Assembly: GCA_963792875.1 (NCBI GenBank) | Contig: CAWBXV010000002.1 | Coordinates: forward strand, 1 to 64,000 | Length of the DNA stretch: 64,000 nucleotides | Source of the DNA: JAHEGP01 sp963792875 | GTDB taxonomy: Bacteria > Pseudomonadota > Gammaproteobacteria > Pseudomonadales > JAHEGP01 | Reading direction: 5' to 3' | Shown here: piece after piece, positions 30,018 to 38,868 of the stretch | How positions within the stretch are numbered: the stretch's first letter is position 1 | How the letters are laid out: each line of letters starts with the position of its first letter | Translations under genes and position numbers: made by a program | The notes under the pieces: generated by a model | Databases searched by the model: none | What the model saw: only the letters and a program-made list of their open reading frames with translations | Told to the model about the DNA's origin: nothing

Positions 30018-30767
30018 ATGCTGTCAATCAAGAATCTGCAGGCGCGGGTCGACGACCAGGCCATCCTCAAGGGTCTCGACCTCGAGGTCGGACCCGGCGA
30101 AGTGCACGCCATCATGGGCCCCAACGGCTCTGGCAAGAGCACGCTGGGCTACGTGCTGTCGGGCCGCAGCGGCTACGACGTCACCGGCGGCAGCGCCACC
30201 CTCGATGGCCGCGATCTGCTGGCCATGGGCGCGGAGGAGCGTGCCCGCGAGGGCCTGTTCCTGGCCTTTCAGTACCCCGTGGAGATTCCCGGGGTGAGCA
30301 ACATGGAGTTCCTCAAGGCGTCGGTGGACGCGGTGCGCGAACACCGCGGGCTGGCGGCCTACGACGCCGTGAGTTTCATGAAGCGGGCGCGCGAGTCCTG
30401 CAAGGCGGTCAACCTGCCGCAGGAGTTCCTCAAGCGCGGCGTCAACGAGGGCTTCTCCGGCGGCGAGAAGAAGCGCAACGAGCTGCTGCAGATGATGCTG
30501 CTGGAGCCGCGCCTGGCCATCCTCGACGAGACCGACTCCGGCCTCGACATCGACGCCCTGCAGGTCGTGGCCGACGGCGTCAACGCCATGCGCTCCAGCG
30601 AGCGCTCGTTCATTCTGGTCACGCACTACCAGCGCCTGCTCGACTATGTCGTGCCCGACTTCGTGCACGTACTGGCCGGCGGGCGCATCGTCAAGTCGGG
30701 CGACCGGCGCCTGGCGCTGGAGCTGGAAGAAAAGGGCTACGGCTGGATCGCCGGCGAGGTGGCCTGA
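30018..30767 (+). CDS. sufC: Fe-S assembly ATPase SufC
   Basis: The protein has 249 residues starting MLSIKNLQARV; a GTG four codons earlier is possible. It is an ABC-type ATPase with Walker A (GPNGSGKST), FLAFQYPVEIPGVSN, signature GFSGGEKKRNE and Walker B LAILDETDSGLDID, the SufC-specific form. It is not a transporter; it drives conformational change in SufBD. The stop overlaps the sufD start (TGATG). Confidence 0.96.
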   Translation: MLSIKNLQARVDDQAILKGLDLEVGPGEVHAIMGPNGSGKSTLGYVLSGRSGYDVTGGSATLDGRDLLAMGAEERAREGLFLAFQYPVEIPGVSNMEFLKASVDAVREHRGLAAYDAVSFMKRARESCKAVNLPQEFLKRGVNEGFSGGEKKRNELLQMMLLEPRLAILDETDSGLDIDALQVVADGVNAMRSSERSFILVTHYQRLLDYVVPDFVHVLAGGRIVKSGDRRLALELEEKGYGWIAGEVA

Positions 30768-32074
30768 TGGGCGCATTCGATCAAGCCACCGCCGCGGCAC
30801 TGGCCGCCGGACCGGCGCAGCTCGCCTGGCTCGAGCCCTTCCGCGCCCGCGCCCGCGCCGCCTGGCTCGGCGCCGCCCTGCCCGACCGCAAGACCGAGGC
30901 CTGGCAGCACACCAGCCTGGCCGCGCTGACCGGCGGCGACTATCTGCGCTTCGGCGCCGACGACCACGCCCCGCTGGACGCCGGCTGCGCCGCCATCGCC
31001 GGTCTGCCCGGCCAGCGCCTGGTGTTCGTCAACGGCAGCCTGCGCCGCGAGCTGTGCAGCGCCGCCGCGGTGGCGGGCGTGACCCGCTTCAACGAGGCGG
31101 ATGCCGCGCAGCGCGCGGTCATCGAGGCGCACCTGGGCCTGGCCGCGGGGGGCGGCAACCCCTTCGTCGCGCTCAACGGCAGCTGGCTGGAAGACGGCCT
31201 GCTGCTGCACGTCGCGGACGCCGCGGCGGCCTGCGAGCCGCTGCACATCGTGCACCTCACCACGGCCGGCGCCCGGCCGTTCTCGGTGCGGCAGCGCCTG
31301 CTGGTGGTGCTCGAAGACAACTGCCAGGCCACGGTGGTAGAGCACTTTGCCAGCACCGGCGACGCCCAGAACTGCTTCGTGAGCGGCGTCACCGAGCTGG
31401 TGCTCAAGGCGGGCGCACGCCTGACCCACTATCGCCTGCACCTCGAAGAGGAGCACGCCATCCACATCGGCGGGGTGTATGCCCGGCTGCAGCGCAACGC
31501 GGCGCTGGACAGCTTCGCGCTGGGGCTGGGCGGCCAGCTCAAGCGCCTCGACCTCGTCGTTCACCACGAGGGCGAGGGCAGCGAGTGCCGCCTCAACGGC
31601 GTCTACCTGGCCAAGGGCCGGCAGCATATCGACCTGCACGCCACCATCGAGCACGAGGCGCCCGGCGGCACCACGTCGGAAACGTTTCGCGGCATCGTCA
31701 ATGACGCCGCCCGGGCCGTGTTCAATGGCCGCATTCACATCCACCCCGGCGCCCAGAAGACCATCGCCGAGCTGAGCAACCGCAACCTGCTGCTCACCAA
31801 CACCGCCGAGGTCTACACCAAGCCGGAGCTGGAGATCTATGCCGACGACGTGCGCTGCGCACACGGCGCCACCGTCAGCCAGATCGACGACCAGACGCTG
31901 TACTACATGCGCTCCCGCGGCATCGACCGCAAGGAGGCCGAGATCATGCTGAGTTTCGGCTTTATCAACGAGCTGCTGGCGCAGCTGCGCCACGAACCGC
32001 TGCGGCAACTGCTGCAGCCGCTGCTGGGCCGATGGTTCGGCGCCGACTCGCGGCTGACGAGGCATCTGCCATGA
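30767..32074 (+). CDS. sufD: Fe-S assembly protein SufD
   Basis: The protein has 435 residues and is the SufB paralogue that completes SufBC2D. It has the N-terminal helical part (LPDRKTEAWQHTSLAALT), a beta-helix core, and the conserved C-terminal NRNLLLTNTAEVYTKPELEIY and DDVRCAHGATVSQID (His/Cys region), then ARGI-type SRGIDRKEAEIMLSFGF. Four bases overlap the sufS start (ATGA). Confidence 0.94.
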   Translation: MGAFDQATAAALAAGPAQLAWLEPFRARARAAWLGAALPDRKTEAWQHTSLAALTGGDYLRFGADDHAPLDAGCAAIAGLPGQRLVFVNGSLRRELCSAAAVAGVTRFNEADAAQRAVIEAHLGLAAGGGNPFVALNGSWLEDGLLLHVADAAAACEPLHIVHLTTAGARPFSVRQRLLVVLEDNCQATVVEHFASTGDAQNCFVSGVTELVLKAGARLTHYRLHLEEEHAIHIGGVYARLQRNAALDSFALGLGGQLKRLDLVVHHEGEGSECRLNGVYLAKGRQHIDLHATIEHEAPGGTTSETFRGIVNDAARAVFNGRIHIHPGAQKTIAELSNRNLLLTNTAEVYTKPELEIYADDVRCAHGATVSQIDDQTLYYMRSRGIDRKEAEIMLSFGFINELLAQLRHEPLRQLLQPLLGRWFGADSRLTRHLP

Positions 32075-33315
32075 CGCTGCCGGAGCCGGTGCGACCGGGC
32101 GCCTTCGACGTCGAGGCCGTGCGGCGGGACTTCCCCATCCTGCACCAGCGCGTCAACGGGTACCCGCTGGTCTACCTCGACAACGCCGCCACCACGCAGA
32201 AGCCGGAAGCGGTCATCGACGCCATCAGCGGCTACTACCGGACCATCAACGCCAACGTGCACCGGGGGGCGCACACGCTGAGCGACCGGGCCACGCTGGC
32301 CTTCGAGGGCGCCAGGGAGTCGGTGCGGCGCTTTATCAACGCCAGCAGCACCGACGAGATCGTCTGGACCCGCGGCTGCACCGAGAGCATCAACCTGGTG
32401 GCGGCGGCCTTCGGCGGCCGCTTCTTCAAGCCCGGCGACGAGATTCTCGTGTCCACGCTGGCCCACCACTCCAATATCGTGCCCTGGCAGATGGCCGCGG
32501 CGCGCACCGGCGCCAAGGTGATACCGATACCGGTCGGCGCCAACGCCGAACTCGACCTGGCGGCATTCCGGCGGCTGCTCGGCGCGCGCACCCGACTGGT
32601 CGCGCTGGAGCACGTCTCCAACGCCATGGGCACCATCCACCCGGTCGAGGAAGTCATCGCCCTCAGCCGCGCGGTGGGCGCCGCGACGCTGGTGGACGGC
32701 GCCCAGTCAGTGGCCCACTGGCCGGTGGACGTGCAGGCCATGGACGCGGATTTCTACGCCTTCTCCGGCCACAAGATGTTCGGACCCACCGGCATCGGCG
32801 TGCTCTACGGCAAGCGCCAGTGGCTGGAGGCGATGCCGCCCTATCAGGGCGGCGGCGAGATGATAGAGAGCGTCAGCTTCAGTGGCACCACCTACAACCA
32901 GCTGCCGTACAAATTCGAGGCCGGCACGCCCGACATCGCCGGCGCCATCGGCCTGGCCGCGGCCATCGACTACCTGCAGGGACTCGACCGCGCGGCCGCC
33001 GCCGCACACGAGGGCGAGCTGCTGCAGCATGCGTTGTCGCTGGCGGCCGACCTGCCAGGCTTCAAACTCATCGGCCGGGCGCAGCACAAGACCTCGGTGC
33101 TGAGCTTTCTGCTGGAGGGTGCGCATCCGGCCGACGTGGGCATGCTGCTCGACCAGCAGGGCATCGCGGTGCGCACCGGGCACCACTGCACCCAGCCCAT
33201 CATGGACCAGCTGGGCATTCCCGGCACGGTGCGCGCCTCCTTCAGCATTTACAATACCCATGACGAGGTCAAACGGCTCTTTGACGGCCTGCGCAAGGCC
33301 CGGACATTTTTGTGA
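32071..33315 (+). CDS. sufS: Cysteine desulfurase SufS
   Basis: The protein has 414 residues and is a PLP enzyme taking sulfur from cysteine. Key parts are YLDNAATTQKPEAVI, NVHRGAHTLSDRAT, the PLP lysine in FSGHKMFGPTGIGVLYG and the catalytic cysteine in RTGHHCTQPIMD. It is a type II (SufS/CsdA) enzyme, so it works with SufE, which is encoded at the end of this operon. Confidence 0.97.
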   Translation: MTLPEPVRPGAFDVEAVRRDFPILHQRVNGYPLVYLDNAATTQKPEAVIDAISGYYRTINANVHRGAHTLSDRATLAFEGARESVRRFINASSTDEIVWTRGCTESINLVAAAFGGRFFKPGDEILVSTLAHHSNIVPWQMAAARTGAKVIPIPVGANAELDLAAFRRLLGARTRLVALEHVSNAMGTIHPVEEVIALSRAVGAATLVDGAQSVAHWPVDVQAMDADFYAFSGHKMFGPTGIGVLYGKRQWLEAMPPYQGGGEMIESVSFSGTTYNQLPYKFEAGTPDIAGAIGLAAAIDYLQGLDRAAAAAHEGELLQHALSLAADLPGFKLIGRAQHKTSVLSFLLEGAHPADVGMLLDQQGIAVRTGHHCTQPIMDQLGIPGTVRASFSIYNTHDEVKRLFDGLRKARTFL

Positions 33316-33327
33316 GGTAAGGCGATC

Positions 33328-33693
33328 ATGTCACTAGAAATCATGGACCCCGGCCAGCCCATCCGCGTCACCGGGGCGGCACGGCGACACCTGCAGGAGC
33401 AGTCGCGCAATGCCGGCGGCGCTGCCGTGTACCTGCGCCTGAAGGAGAGCGGCTGCACCGGCTACATGTACGTGCTCGACTTCGTCGAGAGCCAGCCCGG
33501 CGATGCCCAGAGCCTGCCCCTGGGGGATGGCCTGCTGCTGTATATCGACCGGCAGTCGCTGCCCATGCTGCAGGGCACCGAAATCGACTACGTGCGCGAG
33601 GGCGTCAACAGCGAGCTGCGCTTCAACAACCCCAATGCCAGCAATTATTGCGGCTGCGGCGAGAGCTTCAGCATCGACGCGGGGATCCACTGA
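33328..33693 (+). CDS. sufA: A-type Fe-S carrier SufA
   Basis: The protein has 121 residues. The three cluster-binding cysteines are in KESGCTGYMY and SNYCGCGESF, the standard HesB/IscA pattern. It receives clusters from SufBCD and delivers them to target proteins. The stop overlaps the sufT start by one base. Confidence 0.94.
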   Translation: MSLEIMDPGQPIRVTGAARRHLQEQSRNAGGAAVYLRLKESGCTGYMYVLDFVESQPGDAQSLPLGDGLLLYIDRQSLPMLQGTEIDYVREGVNSELRFNNPNASNYCGCGESFSIDAGIH

Positions 33694-34226
33694 TGGAGCG
33701 CCGCGTCGTCGTCACCCAGCGCGACTGCCCCGGCCGCCTGGTGCCGGTGGGAACGCCGGTCACCATCCCGCGTGACACCTTTGTCACCATCACGCAGTCG
33801 CTGGGCGGCAACTATACGGTGACCCACAACGGCAATATGGTCAGGGTGGACGGCACCGATGCCGACGCCCTGGGGCTGCAGGCGCAGGAGCTGAACTTTC
33901 CCGAACCGCCCGACGGACTCATCCACCGGGCACAGATCGAGGAAGCGCTGCGCTCGATCTTCGACCCGGAGATCCCGGTCAATCTGGTCGACCTGGGCCT
34001 CATCTACGGTGTCGACATCGACCAGCAGGCGCAGGCGGTGCGCATCACCATGACGCTGACCGCACCCGGCTGCGGCATGGGGCCGGTGCTGCTGGGCGAC
34101 GTGGAGTACCGGGTGGGCAAGGTACCCAATGTCAGAAGCGTCAGCGTCGAGCTGGTGTTCGACCCGCCATGGTCGCGCGAGCGCATGTCGGAGGAAGCGC
34201 AGCTCGAGACCGGCATGTACTACTAG
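33693..34226 (+). CDS. sufT: Fe-S maturation factor SufT (DUF59/MIP18 family)
   Basis: The protein has 177 residues. A leading domain (about 1-75; VPVGTPVTIPRDTFVTITQSLGG) precedes the DUF59 domain (EALRSIFDPEIPVNLVDLGLIYG, TMTLTAPGCGMGPVL). This layout is the long-form SufT found in suf operons, where it helps mature Fe-S proteins. The conserved DPEIP and the single Cys in APGCGMG are present. Confidence 0.93.
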   Translation: MERRVVVTQRDCPGRLVPVGTPVTIPRDTFVTITQSLGGNYTVTHNGNMVRVDGTDADALGLQAQELNFPEPPDGLIHRAQIEEALRSIFDPEIPVNLVDLGLIYGVDIDQQAQAVRITMTLTAPGCGMGPVLLGDVEYRVGKVPNVRSVSVELVFDPPWSRERMSEEAQLETGMYY

Positions 34227-34276
34227 GGCGACCGGCCAGGGCGACCGGCTAGGGCGACCGGCCAGGGCGACCGGCC
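34225..34276. repeat. Four tandem 13-bp repeats after sufT
   Basis: Four adjacent copies of AGGGCGACCGGCC (the second ends in T) begin within the sufT stop codon. They may have arisen by slippage. They lie between sufT and sufE; no inverted symmetry suggests a terminator. Confidence 0.85.
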
Positions 34277-34384
34277 GCGACCGCCGGCAGCCCTGCCGCT
34301 CGCGACGCCGCGCGCTGCCTCTGGCCCCGTTGGCGCGCACCACGCGGCCCTCATCGATCATTTCTCACGGCGGGAACCACTGCT

Positions 34385-34876
34385 ATGACCCCTGCTTCGA
34401 CTCCCGATTCCGGCAACGACCTCGGCGACGACCTCGGCAGCGCCCCCAGCACCCCCTTCGGCAGCGCCATTACCGCCGCTGACATCATCGACACGCTCGG
34501 CTTTTTCGACGACTGGGAGGACCGCTACCGCTACATCATCGACCTGGGCAGACAGCTCGCGCCCATGCCCGACGCGCTCAAGACCGATGACCGCCTGGTC
34601 AGGGGCTGCCAGAGCCAGGTCTGGATCAATCTGCGCAGCGCCGGCGGCCGCCTGTTCTTCGAGGTGCAGAGCGACGCCCACATCGTCAACGGTCTGCTGG
34701 CCATCATTCTGTGCGCCTACAACGGCAAGACGCCCCAGGCAATCCTCGAGTTCGACATCGAGGACTACTTCCAACGGCTGGACCTGCTGCAGCACCTCAG
34801 CCCCATCCGCGGCAACGGGCTGCGCTCGATGGTGCGCCGCATTCGCGCCTTCGCCGAAGAGGCCATGGCGGCCTGA
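34385..34876 (+). CDS. sufE: Sulfur acceptor SufE
   Basis: The protein has 163 residues and takes persulfide sulfur from SufS and passes it to SufB. The fold markers are DTLGFFDDWEDRYRYIIDLG, DRLVRGCQSQVWI (the acceptor Cys) and NGLRSMVRRIRAFA at the end. The first 25 residues are a low-complexity Asp/Ser/Pro stretch not usual in SufE. It is the last gene of the suf cluster, 158 bases after sufT. Confidence 0.94.
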   Translation: MTPASTPDSGNDLGDDLGSAPSTPFGSAITAADIIDTLGFFDDWEDRYRYIIDLGRQLAPMPDALKTDDRLVRGCQSQVWINLRSAGGRLFFEVQSDAHIVNGLLAIILCAYNGKTPQAILEFDIEDYFQRLDLLQHLSPIRGNGLRSMVRRIRAFAEEAMAA

Positions 34877-35079
34877 GCCGGGCGTCAGCGGCGGCGCGTT
34901 TTTGAAGGGCGGCCGCTTTTGCGCTAAGCTGGCTCCTATCAGGTCTGGCAGGTCTGGCGTTCACGCATCGGTCACCGCGGCGGGCCAGGCCACCGCCAGC
35001 TACGCCGACGAGCCGGCGCCAGGCCCGGCTTCCACGTATGTCAGATTGTCCGCCACCCGCCCGCACCAGGAGAGCAGCC

Positions 35080-35925
35080 ATGGCTTCAGCATCCAAGCAG
35101 ACCCAAAAGTCCAGGAAGAAGCGGGCCTCTCCGGCACCAGAGCCGCGCAAGAAGCTGAAGAATGCCTTCTATGAAGCGGAGCTGGCGCGACTCCAGGCCG
35201 AGCTGGTCAAGCTGCAGGAGTGGATCAAGCACGAGGGTCTGAAGGTGGTGGTGCTGTTCGAGGGGCGCGACGCCGCCGGCAAGGGAGGCTGCATCAAACG
35301 CATCACGCAGAGCCTGAGCCCCCGCGTCTGCCGCGTCGTGGCGCTGCCGGCGCCGACCGAGCGGGAGCAGACCCAGTGGTACTTCCAGCGCTACGTACAG
35401 CATCTGCCCGCCGCCGGGGAGATGGCCCTGTTCGATCGCAGCTGGTACAACCGGGCGGGCGTCGAACGCGTGATGGGGTTCTGCACCGAGCACGAGTACC
35501 GCGAATTCCTGCGCTCCTGCCCCGAGTTCGAGCGGATGCTGGTGCGCTCCGGCATCATCCTGATCAAGTACTGGTTTTCAGTCAGCGACGACGAGCAGGA
35601 GCGCCGCTTCCAGGACCGCATCTACCACCCCACCAAGCACTGGAAGCTCAGCCCCATGGACCTCGAGTCCCGCTCGCGCTGGGTCGAGTACTCCCGCGCG
35701 AAAGACCAGATGTTCACCTATACCGATATCAAGCAGGCACCCTGGTACGTGGTGGACGGGGACGACAAAAAGCGGGCGCGGCTGAATGTCATCAGCCACC
35801 TGCTGAGCTGTGTCGACTACGAGGACCTGTCACCCAACCGCGTCGAGCTGCCGCCGCGGCAGCCGGATATCGGCTACGTGCGGCCGCCCATCAGCGACCA
35901 GACGTTTATCCCCGAGGTGTATTGA
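35080..35925 (+). CDS. ppk2: Polyphosphate kinase 2 (PPK2)
   Basis: The protein has 281 residues starting MASASKQTQKSRKKR behind AGGAGAG; an in-frame start 14 codons earlier lacks such a site. It uses polyphosphate to phosphorylate nucleoside diphosphates. Walker A is FEGRDAAGKGG (about 60-70), followed by FDRSWYNRAGVERVMGF (Walker B) and the lid region YHPTKHWKLSPMDLESRSRW. The layout is the one-domain class I enzyme. The basic N-terminus is rich in Lys/Arg. Confidence 0.95.
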   Translation: MASASKQTQKSRKKRASPAPEPRKKLKNAFYEAELARLQAELVKLQEWIKHEGLKVVVLFEGRDAAGKGGCIKRITQSLSPRVCRVVALPAPTEREQTQWYFQRYVQHLPAAGEMALFDRSWYNRAGVERVMGFCTEHEYREFLRSCPEFERMLVRSGIILIKYWFSVSDDEQERRFQDRIYHPTKHWKLSPMDLESRSRWVEYSRAKDQMFTYTDIKQAPWYVVDGDDKKRARLNVISHLLSCVDYEDLSPNRVELPPRQPDIGYVRPPISDQTFIPEVY

Positions 35926-35935
35926 CGTTCTGCAC

Positions 35936-36115
35936 TCAGGGTGGCGCCGCCCGCGGCGCCGCGACCCCCGCGCCGGGCTCACCCTGCATGACCACCTGCG
36001 AACAGGCGATCATAACGACCACGACCCCCGACAATACCGCCAGCACCAGTACGCGCAGCGCGCTGCCCTGGTGCCACCGAACGCCTGCAGAGAACTCCTG
36101 CCGTCTATGCGTCAT
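35936..36115 (-). CDS. Possible small membrane protein
   Basis: This open frame of 59 codons starts MTHRRQEFSAGV. It has one strong hydrophobic segment (ALRVLVLAVLSGVVVVMIA) and an Ala/Pro-rich end. GGGAGAG lies about 14 bases before the start, which is far. The opposite strand shows nothing better. A real single-span protein is plausible but unproven; no family is recognised. Confidence 0.35.
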   Translation of the reverse strand: MTHRRQEFSAGVRWHQGSALRVLVLAVLSGVVVVMIACSQVVMQGEPGAGVAAPRAAPP

Positions 36116-36232
36116 CGGCAACTGATCACTCTCCCTTTCCGCTGAAAATCGCCACTGCGCCAACCCAGCGCGGCACCGCCACCGCCGGGACCCAGCGCCT
36201 CACACTCGATCGCCATCCGCCAGACGCACCCG

Positions 36233-36784
36233 CTACCAGTAGCGCACGCGCCCCGAGTCGACGTGGATGAAATCGGAGTCGCCATAATAGCCGACGCCGC
36301 CCCGCTTGAGCGCCCGCGCCAGGTCCCTGAGACGGGCAGTATCGACGCCGGGAAAGCGCAGGTCGATGGCCCTGCCCTCGAGGTGCTGACTCTTGCGGGC
36401 CACGCCGCTGCTGCGCTGGCGCAGCATCTCGTTGGTGGCCGGGCTGCGGTAGGCCGACACGATATGCACCGGCCCCCGATAACCGGCGCGCTGCTTGAGT
36501 TCATAGATGATATCGAGGGTAGCCGGATCGATGTCGGCGACATCGCCGGTGCGGAAATCCCGCAGAAAGCGGTTGATGCGCTCCAGCGCGGACGCATCAT
36601 AGCGGCCGCCCGTGGCGTAGACCACGTCGAGGCGCTCGCCGGTATGGGTGTGATAGAACGCCAGCTCCCGTCCACCCGGGGGCGCGCTGGCGGCGCCCCA
36701 CAGCGGACACGAGCACCAGAGCAGGGCTGCCACCGGGAGACCCGCACGAAGCGTATTGAGCGCGGTCGTTCGCGAGCGTTTCAT
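36233..36784 (-). CDS. YcbK-like M15 peptidase (DUF882)
   Basis: The protein has 183 residues with a signal peptide (about 1-32). The zinc-peptidase core has SAYRSPATNEML, SQHLEGRAIDLRF (HxxxxxxD) and FIHVDSG (HxD), the metal ligands of the D-Ala-D-Ala carboxypeptidase-like M15 fold. It is probably a periplasmic murein enzyme. It is divergent from the L,D-transpeptidase gene, a common pairing (ycbK next to ycbB in E. coli). Confidence 0.9.
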   Translation of the reverse strand: MKRSRTTALNTLRAGLPVAALLWCSCPLWGAASAPPGGRELAFYHTHTGERLDVVYATGGRYDASALERINRFLRDFRTGDVADIDPATLDIIYELKQRAGYRGPVHIVSAYRSPATNEMLRQRSSGVARKSQHLEGRAIDLRFPGVDTARLRDLARALKRGGVGYYGDSDFIHVDSGRVRYW

Positions 36785-37160
36785 CACTGTCGCCACATTC
36801 CTCTGCCATTGGCCCCGACGCCGCGGCCCCTGTCCGCCGGCGATCGCCCTGCCCCGGGAGACGGCCGCAAGGCGCGCGATCGCCGGCAGGCGCGGTATGC
36901 CGAAAGTGTACTGGCAAATTTTTGCCGGCGCCAACGTTAAAAGCACGCCGGCCGCACCAATCCGGGACGGCAGCAGCGCATCGGGCCGCCGCCCCCACGG
37001 CGCGCTCCGCAGCCAGCCGCAGGCACCGGGCGTTGAAGCCGGAGGACGCAGTACCTATAATCCCGGCGAGCGGCCGCCCCCACCGGCAGACTGCCCACGG
37101 CTGGCACCGGTCGCCGCACCAGCCGCCAGGCGCCGCCTCCCGCTCAGCCCACTGCCTGCC
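36785..37160. other. Divergent spacer between murein genes
   Basis: This 376-base stretch between two divergent cell-wall genes must hold both promoters. I could not single out convincing -35/-10 pairs. No gene is seen, although a long frame runs through it in phase with the transpeptidase. Confidence 0.4.
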
Positions 37161-38801
37161 ATGAGAACGCCCGTGCCATCCGCCCCCAATCTGCCCGCCA
37201 TCCTGCTGTCGTTCGTCTGCCTGACCGGCGCGGCCGCGGCGGCGCTCGCCGACCCGCCCCCTCTGACCGGCGCGCTCTCGCGCATGGCGGCGGCCGCACC
37301 CCGCGAGGCGCGGCTCTTCGACAATCTGCAGACGCTTTACGAGGCCTTTGGCTACCAGCCCATCTGGGGGGACCCGCGCCTGCGGCGCCAGCTGGAGGAT
37401 GGCATCGCCAGCAGCGCTCTCGACGGCCTCAACCCGGCCGACTATGCCCTGCCGGAGCGGGACGCCTACGCCGGCACGGCAGACCGCGAGGCCGCGCTGA
37501 ACCAGCAGGACGTGCTGCTGAGCCGATCCCTGCTGATGCTGCTGTCCCATCTCTACTTTGGCAAGCTGGACCCGACGCTGAACCACGCCGACTGGAATCT
37601 GCAGGACCTGCGCAAGCTCACCGATGACCCCGAACTGATTCCCGCCGCGATCCGCGCCGGTGATATCGCCACGCTGCTGGAGCAGGCCCGCCCGCAGCAG
37701 GTGCTCTATCCGCGCTTGAAGGCCGCGCTGGCGGAGTATCGCGCCATCGCCGCCGGCGGCGGCTGGCCGCTGCTGCCGTCAAAGCGGATGCTGGCCACCG
37801 GCATGAGCGACCCGCTGATACCGCAACTGCGGCGGCGCCTGGCGCTGACCGGCGACTACGCTGGCAGCGACGCTCCTGCGCAGCACGAGGTTTACGATCA
37901 GGCCCTGACCGCGGCAGTACAGCGCTTCCAGCGCCGGCACCTGCTGGCCGACGACGGCGTCATCGGCCCCGCCACCTGGCGGGCGCTGAACGTGCCGGCA
38001 GCGGCCAGAATCGACCAGATACGCGCCAATCTGGAGCGCATGCGCTGGGCGCTCAAGGGCCTGCAGGGAGAGTTTCTGCTGGTCGACATCGCCGGCTTCG
38101 CCATGCATCTGGTGCGCGACGACGAAGTGCTGTGGACGTCGCCGGTACAGGTCGGCAACCCCTACCGACAAACCCCGGTGCTCAGCAGCACGGTGCGCTA
38201 TCTGGAATGGAACCCGACCTGGACGATCCCGCCGACCATTCTCGACCATGACGTGATTCCCGCCATCCAGCGCAATCCCGACTACCTTGCCAGCAAGCAC
38301 ATGGTAGTGCTGACGCATGGCGGGCAGATCGTGGACCCGGACACGATCGACTGGCGCCGTTACCCCCAGCGGCAGTTTCCCTATCTGATCCGGCAGCTGC
38401 CGGGCCCCGACAATGCCCTGGGCACAGTGAAATTCATCTTCCCCAACCAACACGCCGTCTATCTGCACGACACGCCCAGCAAGGCCCTGTTCAAGGCAAC
38501 CCGACGGGCCTTCAGCTCCGGCTGCATCCGCGTCGGCAAGCCCTATGAGCTGGCAAGAATTCTGCTCAGGGGACAGCGCGAACTCAGCGACGCCGACATC
38601 CAGGCCATTCTCGCCGCCGGCAAGACCCGCCGCGACCACCTCGATCAAGGGCTCCCCATCGTCATTCTCTACTGGACGACCAAGTGGCTGCCCGATGGCT
38701 CGCTGGTATTCGCGCCGGACCTCTACGATCGCGACGCGCGCATCGTGGCGGGACTCGACAACCAGCAACCCGCGGCAGTGGCCCAGACCGTGGTACGCTG
38801 A
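37161..38801 (+). CDS. L,D-transpeptidase, YcbB/LdtD-like
   Basis: The protein has 546 residues from MRTPVPSAPNLP; the frame is open further upstream, but a signal peptide (ILLSFVCLTGAAAAALA) follows this ATG. An N-terminal scaffold domain is followed by a peptidoglycan-binding motif (VQRFQRRHLLADDGVIGPATW) and a YkuD catalytic domain with HDTPSKALF and the active-site SSGCIRVGKPYEL. It makes 3-3 cross-links in peptidoglycan in the periplasm. Confidence 0.94.
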   Translation: MRTPVPSAPNLPAILLSFVCLTGAAAAALADPPPLTGALSRMAAAAPREARLFDNLQTLYEAFGYQPIWGDPRLRRQLEDGIASSALDGLNPADYALPERDAYAGTADREAALNQQDVLLSRSLLMLLSHLYFGKLDPTLNHADWNLQDLRKLTDDPELIPAAIRAGDIATLLEQARPQQVLYPRLKAALAEYRAIAAGGGWPLLPSKRMLATGMSDPLIPQLRRRLALTGDYAGSDAPAQHEVYDQALTAAVQRFQRRHLLADDGVIGPATWRALNVPAAARIDQIRANLERMRWALKGLQGEFLLVDIAGFAMHLVRDDEVLWTSPVQVGNPYRQTPVLSSTVRYLEWNPTWTIPPTILDHDVIPAIQRNPDYLASKHMVVLTHGGQIVDPDTIDWRRYPQRQFPYLIRQLPGPDNALGTVKFIFPNQHAVYLHDTPSKALFKATRRAFSSGCIRVGKPYELARILLRGQRELSDADIQAILAAGKTRRDHLDQGLPIVILYWTTKWLPDGSLVFAPDLYDRDARIVAGLDNQQPAAVAQTVVR

Positions 38802-38868
38802 CAGCGGCCAGCGCACGCCGGCCGGTCGAGACGCTCACCCCGCGCAAGGGCACCAGGAGGCTGAAAAT

